A stretch of 14,094 nt of DNA from positions 1-14,094 of the forward strand of contig WJKO01000066.1 of assembly GCA_014729055.1 (NCBI GenBank). The letters run 5' to 3'. Numbering within the stretch: position 1 is the first letter of the stretch; the number at the start of each line of letters is the position of its first letter. The stretch is from Promethearchaeota archaeon. Its GTDB lineage: Archaea > Asgardarchaeota > Lokiarchaeia > Sigyniarchaeales > Promethearchaeaceae. Below the pieces are notes generated by a model. That model worked only from the letters and a program-made list of their open reading frames with translations, made no database searches and was not told the origin of the DNA. Positions 1 to 5,981 of this stretch are shown piece by piece. The translations under genes were made by a program, and so were the position numbers.

Positions 1-369
1 AAAATAATCTCAATCATTATCTTTATAATTCTGTGTTTTTTGGGTGTAATTTTCTTAATGGCAGCACCTGCAGATGAATCCGAGATGACGGGACGCCTAA
101 TTGTGGGAGTAGTTCTAATTGTATTCGCAATCGTGTTTTTAGCATTAGCAGCGCGGGGTATTGAATATGGTAATCTTAAAGTGAAGAAAATCCATAAGGT
201 TACTGATGTCCAAAAAGAAAACGCCGAGAAAAATCTTGCAAATCAAATTATTTGTAAGAAATGTAAAAATGTAGTAAATTTAACTGATTATATGAAAGAA
301 CAAGACGTTATTTATTGTGAAAATTGTGGTAATGAGATAAAATTAGATAAAGATGGAATAGATTGGTAA
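1..369 (+). CDS. Small membrane protein with C-terminal zinc ribbon (5' partial)
   Basis: I do not recognise a named family. The frame is open to the left edge, and the codons before the first ATG (position 58) already encode a strongly hydrophobic stretch (IIISIIIFIILCFLGVIFL). The real start is therefore probably upstream of the window, and the 122 visible codons are the C-terminal part. The visible protein has a first membrane helix (bases 4-60), a short acidic loop (PADESEMTG), and a second helix (about bases 94-160). A basic stretch and a short four-Cys zinc ribbon follow: CKKC at codons 253-264 and CENC at 316-327, separated by 17 residues and followed by GNEI. This resembles small archaeal proteins with a two-helix hairpin and a rubredoxin-like knuckle, which probably faces the cytoplasm. 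It lies 62 bases upstream of the DUF2207-like gene on the same strand, so co-transcription is possible. Its function is unknown. Confidence 0.75.
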   Translation, partial: KIISIIIFIILCFLGVIFLMAAPADESEMTGRLIVGVVLIVFAIVFLALAARGIEYGNLKVKKIHKVTDVQKENAEKNLANQIICKKCKNVVNLTDYMKEQDVIYCENCGNEIKLDKDGIDW

Positions 370-416
370 AGAAGATTTTGCGAATAAATGATTAATGATA
401 AATATAATGTAAATAT

Positions 417-422
417 AGGTGG
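417..422 (+). promoter_or_regulatory. Ribosome binding site of the Cys-tail membrane protein
   Basis: AGGTGG lies nine bases before the ATG at 432 and matches the anti-Shine-Dalgarno end of archaeal 16S rRNA. It supports ATG 432 as the start. Confidence 0.6.
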
Positions 423-431
423 AAATTTTAA

Positions 432-2354
432 ATGAAATCCAGAAGAAAATTAGTTATTTCGATAATTTTAGTATCCTTAAGTCTATTTTGCGCTTTTTCT
501 TTAATAAAACCAACTGGTGCGTATTATTCGTACTATTTTACTGTTGACAAAATGGAAACGAATGTTTATGTTCAATTGGATGGTTCTATTCTTATTAATT
601 ACGAGATTGACTTTACTAACGGTGCATATGCTCATGAAATAGATGTCGTCGATATAGGATTTCCAAACAAACATTATGACTTGGATAGTATAAATGCGTC
701 CATAGATGGTATCCCCATTAGCGATAGCGACATTTTAGAATCTACTGTTATTGATATAGGTGTTGAAATATGGTTAGACGGTAACGAGATTTCAGCGGGG
801 GACAGTGGACATTTATCAGTTAATGGCTCTAATCCGAAAATGGTCTATGGAGATTACGATAATAAAAGTATGGCATCAGTTGAATTTAGTCCAACATGGT
901 TTGATGAATCCTTTTGCAGTGAATACGATTATTTAGAAGTGAATTTATGGTTTCCAGAAACTGTGAATATCAGTGCAGAGGGAATAACGAAATGGCACCA
1001 TCCTGAACATGGTGATCCGACTGTGGGGTGGGAAAATGACTTAATGTATTTCCAATGGACTAAAACAGCGGTACCAATGCAACAGTACATGTTTGGTATA
1101 TCTTTTCCAAAAGACGCTCTAAATTCAGATGCGGTAATTAGATGGCAGGCAAATCCAAGAATAATAAGAATTGTTGTGAATGTGTTAGTATGGATAAGCG
1201 GTATTAGTTTAGCTGTTGGAATTGTCTACTTCATAATTCGCTATTTCACGGTAACTAAAAAACGATATTATCCTCCAAAGAAAAGAACCGCTTCAACGAC
1301 TGGTGGCCTATGTGTATGTGTTATATACATCGGCATATTTGCAGCGGCTGTATTATTCTCTACTTGGGATTCATGGGGTGATGTTTATGCAGTAATAGGA
1401 TTCTTTATTATGGTTATTGGAGGATTCGGAATGCTTGGTTATTTTATATATCGATTAATACGAAGGCTCGGGCATCCATACGTAAAACCTGAATTAATGA
1501 TTGAATCAGCGGGAGTAAAGAAAGGACTTTCTGTTGTAGAAGCTTCAATTATTAGGAATACCCCTCTAAATAAAGTCATCTTCTTGATAATCTATGGATT
1601 ATTAAAAACGGGACATATTGAAATAAAAGAAGTAGAGCCTTTGCAATTTAATGTAATAAGTGAAGGAAAAGAAAGTGATTTGAAGTGGTACCACAAACGT
1701 TTCTTAGAATGTGTTAAGAAATCCGGTCCAGAGAAAGGACTGCTTCATGAATCAAAGCTTCGGAAATTGTTAATTGATTTAATTAAGAGAACTCATCGAA
1801 GAATGAAAGGCTTTAATCTTGATGCCACGAAAGCATATTATAACAATATAGTGAACCAAGCGTGGAATAAAGTGCGAAAATTACCGGAAAAGACCGACAT
1901 TGAATGGGATAAAATTAAAGATGAATATGAGTGGTTAATTTCTGATGACTTATTCGAAGAACATTCAGAGAGGTATTTTGCACATAGATATATTTATCGT
2001 CCTCCATATTGGTACAGACGTTATTATTACTACCCATATTATTGGAATAGGGGTTATTATTATCACTATTATCCGACTTATGCTCCCTCAACTGGAACTG
2101 GTCCAAGAACTATGCCAAGCCAACATATCAACATTCATAGTCTATCAGATTCAATAGTTCGTGGTCTGGAAAACATCAGCAGTAAAATCGTAAACAATTT
2201 TCAAGATTTCGCTAATAATATTGTCAATAAAGTAAGACCTGTGGTGAAATCTTCTGGAGGAGGCCGCTCATATAGTGGCGGAAGCGGTTGTGCGTGTGCA
2301 TGTGCTTGTGCATGTGCAGGATGTGCGTGTGCATGTGCTGGAGGAGGTCGATAA
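432..2354 (+). CDS. DUF2207-like membrane protein with Cys-Ala repeat tail (putative modified substrate)
   Basis: This 640-residue membrane protein has the layout of DUF2207 (YciQ-like) proteins. Residues 1-30 form a signal peptide (basic start, then IIILV-type core). Residues 31-240 form an extracytoplasmic beta-rich domain with several NxS/T sequons. Membrane helices follow at about 245-270, 291-310 and 318-342, which places the remainder in the cytoplasm. Residues 355-410 look like the small winged-helix-like segment found after the helices in DUF2207. Residues 411-515 are charged and helical. Residues 520-550 are extremely tyrosine-rich, and 566-606 form a likely amphipathic helix. The protein ends in a Gly/Ser linker, five Cys-Ala pairs, a Gly, three Cys-Ala pairs and GGGR. 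The tail resembles a maturation target rather than a structural domain. The next gene starts two bases after the stop codon and encodes a radical SAM-type protein with a peptide-binding domain. I infer that the tail is the substrate of the neighbouring enzymes. A metal-binding tail is the main alternative. Family placement is moderately sure; the substrate role is inferred. Confidence 0.8.
   Translation: MKSRRKLVISIILVSLSLFCAFSLIKPTGAYYSYYFTVDKMETNVYVQLDGSILINYEIDFTNGAYAHEIDVVDIGFPNKHYDLDSINASIDGIPISDSDILESTVIDIGVEIWLDGNEISAGDSGHLSVNGSNPKMVYGDYDNKSMASVEFSPTWFDESFCSEYDYLEVNLWFPETVNISAEGITKWHHPEHGDPTVGWENDLMYFQWTKTAVPMQQYMFGISFPKDALNSDAVIRWQANPRIIRIVVNVLVWISGISLAVGIVYFIIRYFTVTKKRYYPPKKRTASTTGGLCVCVIYIGIFAAAVLFSTWDSWGDVYAVIGFFIMVIGGFGMLGYFIYRLIRRLGHPYVKPELMIESAGVKKGLSVVEASIIRNTPLNKVIFLIIYGLLKTGHIEIKEVEPLQFNVISEGKESDLKWYHKRFLECVKKSGPEKGLLHESKLRKLLIDLIKRTHRRMKGFNLDATKAYYNNIVNQAWNKVRKLPEKTDIEWDKIKDEYEWLISDDLFEEHSERYFAHRYIYRPPYWYRRYYYYPYYWNRGYYYHYYPTYAPSTGTGPRTMPSQHINIHSLSDSIVRGLENISSKIVNNFQDFANNIVNKVRPVVKSSGGGRSYSGGSGCACACACACAGCACACAGGGR
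1989..2081 (+). other. Tyrosine-rich linker in the Cys-tail membrane protein
   Basis: Residues 520-550 contain 16 tyrosines and two tryptophans in 31 positions, mixed with Pro, Arg and His. The segment lies on the predicted cytoplasmic side, between the helical domain and the amphipathic stretch that precedes the Cys-Ala tail. Its role is unknown. It could be an oligomerisation or condensate-forming linker, or a second site of aromatic modification. Confidence 0.7.
2289..2339 (+). repeat. Cys-Ala dipeptide repeat tail with 18-base direct duplication
   Basis: Codons 620-636 read as five Cys-Ala pairs, one Gly and three Cys-Ala pairs, with cysteines at 620, 622, 624, 626, 628, 631, 633 and 635. 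All eight cysteines use TGT, while the alanine codons vary (GCG, GCA, GCT). Bases 2289-2306 and 2322-2339 are identical over 18 bases, so part of the array arose by recent duplication at DNA level. The GGGR codons follow directly. A regular alternating array like this resembles the core region of a post-translationally modified peptide, here carried as the C-terminus of a large membrane protein. Confidence 0.9.
2340..2348 (+). promoter_or_regulatory. Ribosome binding site of the radical SAM-like gene, inside the upstream Gly codons
   Basis: GGAGGAGGT is a strong archaeal Shine-Dalgarno match. It is formed by the Gly-Gly-Gly codons just before the terminal Arg of the upstream protein. It lies eight bases before ATG 2357 and fourteen before ATG 2363, so it favours 2357. 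The stop codon of the upstream gene (2352-2354) falls between it and the start, an arrangement typical of translational coupling. Confidence 0.7.
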
Positions 2355-2356
2355 TA

Positions 2357-3712
2357 ATGGTAATGGAAAAAATTGATGATTTCATTAAAAAGATTGCAAA
2401 TAAAGTAGGTAGCGTTTTTAAACCAGAGATAGAATTACAAGAAGGCGTCGATAATGTTCATTCGAAGGTTATTGAATTTCAAGATATGGGAAGACATAAA
2501 TTTCATCTACGTATTTTAAAAGATGGAAGTGCTATACTCATAGTTGATGCACAATTTGTTGTTTATTTAAATCATACTGCCATGATATACATACATCAAT
2601 TTCTAGATGGCAAAACGTTAGAACAAATAAAGGAATTTTTTGCAGAACATTATTATGTAGAACCCCATCGCGTTGAAAATGACTACCGTGAAATTATGGA
2701 TAAGATTGCTACTTTAATACAAGTAGAAGATGGTACACCAATAAATGAACTCGGCTTTAAGATCAAGGGTCAAACAGTTAATGACTTTCCGTTTCGTGCA
2801 GATTTGGCAATCACTTATAGAAATGGAAAGCATGAATCATGCTTTGAAGCTCGTTCTAAAGATATGGAGGAATTAAAAACTGATGAAATGAAGAAAATCT
2901 TAGATAAACTATGGAAGTTGGGGGTACCAAATATAGTGTTTGTTGGTGGAGAACCGAGTGAGCGAGAAGATCTGATGGAATTAATAGATTATTCCGAAAA
3001 GAAAGGATTCGTTACAGGTCTAGTTACTAATGGAGTGAAGTTTTCCGACGAGGATCTCGTAAAAGAAGCAATCAATAAAGGATTAGATCATGTTCAATTG
3101 ACTCTTCATTCTCATGATGAGAATTTCCATAATAAGGTAGTGGGATCATCGACTTGGAGGAAAACAGTAGAAGCAGTTAAAAACTTTGAAGGAGCAGATA
3201 TATTTTTCATAGTTCGTATAACTTTAGCAGAATATAATAAGCAAAAGATAATAGATACAGTCAAGTGGTTACATGAAGATCTACATGTGAATGAGATTGC
3301 TATCAATGCTTTGATAAATTTCCCAGACGGCGTGCGATACAAGCATGGAGTTCCCAAAATTGAGATAGAAAATTTGTTGGCAAGATTGTTTTCTTTAGCA
3401 GATGAACTCGGAATAAATATAAGATTCTATGCACCAAACCAATATCTTATTACTAATGCCATAGAGGTTGGCTTAGGTCCAAAGCAAGGTTCTGCGGGTG
3501 TTACAAGCATAACAATCGAACCGAATGGTGATGTTATTCCTTCTCTTGCATATTTGAAATCTGTCGGTAATATTTTAAAAGATGATTGGCATGATATTTG
3601 GTATTCGAGATTATTTAAGAATATTCGAAAGAGCGAATATACATTGCCAAATGTCGAGGAGGCGGATCTTTTAACAATATGCGGCGGGGGAACGCCGTTA
3701 GATCTTGATTAA
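2357..3712 (+). CDS. Radical SAM/SPASM-fold pseudoenzyme with N-terminal PqqD-like domain
   Basis: This 451-residue protein is collinear with the radical SAM enzyme encoded just downstream, with clear similarity along the whole length (about half identical over the C-terminal 80 residues by eye). Residues 45-122 form a PqqD-like RiPP recognition element: FHLRILKDG, then VVYLNHTA, then LDGKTLEQI and a C-terminal helix. Residues 146-360 correspond to the radical SAM barrel and 370-451 to the SPASM region. The catalytic residues are missing. Against the paralogue's C152/C156/C159 this protein has N156/E160/F163 (a lone C162 sits one position off). The SPASM cysteines become G378, S396, V433, A436 and T446; only C442 remains. 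The GGE motif (197-199) and the ICGGG loop are kept. The reading frame is intact and the changes are clean substitutions, so this is a probable pseudoenzyme rather than a decayed gene. It probably acts as a binding or activating partner of the downstream enzyme. ATG 2357 is chosen because of the strong Shine-Dalgarno; ATG 2363 is an alternative. Confidence 0.9.
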   Translation: MVMEKIDDFIKKIANKVGSVFKPEIELQEGVDNVHSKVIEFQDMGRHKFHLRILKDGSAILIVDAQFVVYLNHTAMIYIHQFLDGKTLEQIKEFFAEHYYVEPHRVENDYREIMDKIATLIQVEDGTPINELGFKIKGQTVNDFPFRADLAITYRNGKHESCFEARSKDMEELKTDEMKKILDKLWKLGVPNIVFVGGEPSEREDLMELIDYSEKKGFVTGLVTNGVKFSDEDLVKEAINKGLDHVQLTLHSHDENFHNKVVGSSTWRKTVEAVKNFEGADIFFIVRITLAEYNKQKIIDTVKWLHEDLHVNEIAINALINFPDGVRYKHGVPKIEIENLLARLFSLADELGINIRFYAPNQYLITNAIEVGLGPKQGSAGVTSITIEPNGDVIPSLAYLKSVGNILKDDWHDIWYSRLFKNIRKSEYTLPNVEEADLLTICGGGTPLDLD

Positions 3713-3714
3713 TA

Positions 3715-3723
3715 TTTTTTTTT
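3715..3723 (+). terminator. Oligo-T stretch between the pseudoenzyme and enzyme genes
   Basis: Nine consecutive T residues begin two bases after the stop codon of the pseudoenzyme gene. Archaeal RNA polymerase terminates on oligo-T in the coding strand, so this could cause partial termination and set the ratio of upstream genes to the enzyme. It may also just be AT-rich sequence. Confidence 0.35.
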
Positions 3724-3752
3724 ATACATTTTAGAAGATAGCGGGTTTTCTC

Positions 3753-5156
3753 ATGAAATTCTTTAAATCTAATAAATCTAATAAATCTAATAAGTTAAAT
3801 AAATCAAAATCAAATGAAAATGATAATAATTTAGTTATTTCTAAAATCATTACGCTTGGTAAATCAAGAGATCATAGATTTCATCTACGCTTTCTTAGAG
3901 ATGGGCGTGGAATCTTAAATATTGATGCAAAACATATTATCTTTCTGAATGAAACGGCACGTTTATATTTTTATCTCTTTATTTCTGGTCATTCAATGCG
4001 TAAGATTCAGCGAACTTTTATGAATACATTTCGAGGAATCACCAAACAGCAAGTAGCATCTGATTGGAAAGACATAATGAAGAAGATAACACAAATCATT
4101 GAAGGAGAGAACTTATGTCCTGTTCACGATATAGGATTAATCCCGAAACCTGCCTATGAGGATGTTGGATTTCCGCTACGAGTGGATCTGGCAATTACAT
4201 ACTCATGTAACAACTTATGCCCACATTGCTATGTACCCAAGGACATTTTAAACAATTTCCCTGATGAATTAGATTTGGATAAAATGAAATGTTTAATGGA
4301 CAAATTATGGGACTTGGGAGTCCCGCATATTGCTCTGACAGGTGGAGAAGCAACAACTAGACGTGATTTTATCGATCTAATAGAATATGGTCAGAATAAG
4401 GGTTTTGTAATGGGAATTATTACCAATGGGCGACTTTTTTCTGATGAGGAACTTGTAAAAACGTCAATTCAGAAAGGTTTAGATTATGTTCAAATTACAA
4501 TTGAATCACATGATGCTGAGATTCATGACAAAATGCAAGGTGTTAAAGGCGCGTTTAAAGAAACAGTGCAAGCGATAAAGAACTTTATGAACAAGGATAT
4601 ATTTGTTCTGACAAACACAACGATTTGTAGGGAAAATCTGAGCGATATAGATAAAACAATCAAATTTCTATATGACCTCGGTATTCGTGCATTTGCGATG
4701 AATGGATTAATATACAGTGGAAGAGGGGCAGAATTACAAAAAGAAAAACAGAATTTTTTGTTAGAATCTGAACTGGAAGGTGTTATTGACAAAATATATT
4801 CTTATGCTGATAGTCTTGATATGCGATTTATATGGTATACACCTACGCAATATTGCGTATTCAATCCAATCGAAATGGGATTAGGACCTAAACATTGTTC
4901 CGCGGCAAATATGAGCATTTCAATACAACCAAATGGTGATGTAATCCCATGTCAGTCTTATTTTCAAGCAGTTGGGAATATCTTAACTGATTCGTGGGAT
5001 GAGATATGGAATTCTGATCTCTTTAAATCTATACGTAAGCATGATTTTGTTGAAGAAAAATGCAAAAAATGTGAGTTATTGGAGATTTGTGGAGGAGGAT
5101 GTCCTCTATATATAAAGGAAAAAAGCGTTATTCCAAGTCACATGAGTCATCTATAA
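3753..5156 (+). CDS. Radical SAM/SPASM peptide-maturase-like enzyme with N-terminal PqqD-like domain
   Basis: This 467-residue enzyme should bind a SAM-cleaving [4Fe-4S] cluster through C152, C156 and C159 (SCNNLCPHCY) and generate a 5'-deoxyadenosyl radical. The GGE motif is at 197-199. An N-terminal PqqD-like/RRE domain spans about 42-118 (HLRFLRDG, IIFLNETA, then a helix pair), as in many radical SAM enzymes that modify ribosomal peptides. The SPASM domain uses C382, C400, C437, C440, C446 and C450 (CKKC, CGGGC). The seventh SPASM cysteine usually found after a gap is absent, because the protein ends 17 residues after C450. C368 may be an extra ligand. The first 25 residues are a Lys/Ser/Asn-rich low-complexity leader. 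No clear Shine-Dalgarno precedes ATG 3753. It follows the pseudoenzyme gene by 40 bases. The likely substrate is the Cys-Ala tail encoded by the first gene of the pair. Thioether formation or another radical peptide modification is plausible, but the reaction cannot be read from sequence. Confidence 0.93.
   Translation: MKFFKSNKSNKSNKLNKSKSNENDNNLVISKIITLGKSRDHRFHLRFLRDGRGILNIDAKHIIFLNETARLYFYLFISGHSMRKIQRTFMNTFRGITKQQVASDWKDIMKKITQIIEGENLCPVHDIGLIPKPAYEDVGFPLRVDLAITYSCNNLCPHCYVPKDILNNFPDELDLDKMKCLMDKLWDLGVPHIALTGGEATTRRDFIDLIEYGQNKGFVMGIITNGRLFSDEELVKTSIQKGLDYVQITIESHDAEIHDKMQGVKGAFKETVQAIKNFMNKDIFVLTNTTICRENLSDIDKTIKFLYDLGIRAFAMNGLIYSGRGAELQKEKQNFLLESELEGVIDKIYSYADSLDMRFIWYTPTQYCVFNPIEMGLGPKHCSAANMSISIQPNGDVIPCQSYFQAVGNILTDSWDEIWNSDLFKSIRKHDFVEEKCKKCELLEICGGGCPLYIKEKSVIPSHMSHL
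3765..3794 (+). repeat. Short 9-base tandem repeat in the enzyme's N-terminal leader
   Basis: AAATCTAAT is repeated three times from 3765, followed by a degenerate AAG copy, and encodes Lys-Ser-Asn repeats. It gives the active enzyme a basic, disordered N-terminus that differs from the N-terminus of its paralogue. Slippage is the likely origin. Confidence 0.75.
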
Positions 5157-5202
5157 TCTATTGCAAAATTAAAAAACCTAAAACTAATGTGGGGTAAAAT
5201 AC

Positions 5203-5952
5203 TTGGGAGAGAAAATAGACTGGCATGATAGGTTTACTCATCAATTAAAATGGACAAAATCATTTCGAGAGCGGATTTATAAGAAATTAAATTTTGGTAA
5301 ATTAACGAATCTATTGGAAATAGGATGTGGAACTGGAGCTTTATTATTAGAGATTGGTAGTAAATTTAATTTAAAACTACACGGCATTGATGTTAATGCT
5401 GCTAGAATTAACGCTGCAAACCAGAATCTGAAAAAGAAGAAGATCAGAGCAAACTTATATACGATGGATATAAAAAAGAATTCGTTTAAGGATGCAACAT
5501 TTGACGTTATTGTGTGTAATTTAGTTTTCCTATGGATGGATGAGTTGGATATAGTTTTCCAAGAGATTCATAGAATTCTAAAGAGAAATGGTTTTTTGAT
5601 AATATTTTGCGAACCCGATTACGGGGGCCTAATTGAATATCCTGATACGGGCTTGAAGAGTGCCTTAATAAAGAATCTACGTGAATTAGGTGCAGATCCC
5701 GAAATAGCGAGGAAGTTAGGCAGTTATTTCTGCCAAAATGATCAGTTCAGTTTATTTGATCAATATATCATAAGTGTTCCATGGATTTCTATCTCGGATG
5801 AGATGAAAAATAATATGCTGAAGGAACTATCTTTTTTTGATCAAATACTGGAAATTGGTACATTCAACAGAGATAAAATGAAGCATGCAATTAAACAAGG
5901 AAGCTACTTTCTATTTAATCCTGCATTCAGTTTTATTTTATCTAAGAAATAG
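5203..5952 (+). CDS. Class I SAM-dependent methyltransferase
   Basis: This 249-residue protein has a Rossmann-fold methyltransferase core. Motif I is LLEIGCGTGALLLEIG (37-52). The acidic residue after strand 2 is D64 (GIDVN). D89 (TMDI) lies where the adenine-contacting acidic residue is usually found. Motif II is FDVIVCNLVFLW (100-111), and ILKRNGFLIIFCEPD (125-139) matches the strand-4/5 region. An N-terminal helix (RFTHQLKWTKSFRERIY) and a C-terminal extension of about 100 residues (from 145) would define the acceptor, which I cannot identify. TTG 5203 is chosen as start because a GGGGT motif lies just upstream and no in-frame ATG occurs before the motif I region. The ATG at 5187 is out of frame. 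The gene lies 46 bases after the radical SAM enzyme on the same strand, so it may act on the same substrate or be co-transcribed for another reason. A housekeeping small-molecule methyltransferase is the main alternative. Confidence 0.88.
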   Translation: MGEKIDWHDRFTHQLKWTKSFRERIYKKLNFGKLTNLLEIGCGTGALLLEIGSKFNLKLHGIDVNAARINAANQNLKKKKIRANLYTMDIKKNSFKDATFDVIVCNLVFLWMDELDIVFQEIHRILKRNGFLIIFCEPDYGGLIEYPDTGLKSALIKNLRELGADPEIARKLGSYFCQNDQFSLFDQYIISVPWISISDEMKNNMLKELSFFDQILEIGTFNRDKMKHAIKQGSYFLFNPAFSFILSKK

Positions 5953-5981
5953 TAGTCTTTAGTAATCTTTGTTGCAAGGAT

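Noticed and set aside
58..369. ATG 58 as the start of the first gene
   Set aside because: It would remove a strongly hydrophobic in-frame segment that runs to the window edge, which is better explained as the first membrane helix of a longer protein.
1915..2157. Short ORFs on both strands over the Tyr-rich region
   Set aside because: They are shadows of the 640-residue gene with biased composition (Asn/Ser-rich or Ile/Thr-rich) and no ribosome binding site.
2289..2339. TG/GC simple-sequence repeat as a non-coding microsatellite
   Set aside because: It stays in frame, keeps strict Cys-Ala alternation while alanine codons vary, and is followed by a conserved-looking GGGR end, so protein-level selection is more likely.
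2288..2356. Cys-rich N-terminal extension of the pseudoenzyme reading frame
   Set aside because: The frame is open upstream and reads the Cys-Ala array shifted by one base, giving Cys alternating with Met/Val/Leu. It overlaps the C-terminal codons of the tailed protein and is a by-product of the repeat; the strong Shine-Dalgarno points to ATG 2357.
3112..3357. Minus-strand ORF of 81 codons
   Set aside because: Lies wholly inside the pseudoenzyme gene; no motif or start signal.
2357..3712. Reading the radical SAM-like protein as a pseudogene
   Set aside because: No frameshift or internal stop, conserved fold and motifs outside the cluster ligands, and a strong ribosome binding site. Clean replacement of ligands fits a pseudoenzyme better than decay.
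4523..4792. Minus-strand ORF of 89 codons
   Set aside because: Lies wholly inside the radical SAM enzyme gene; no motif.
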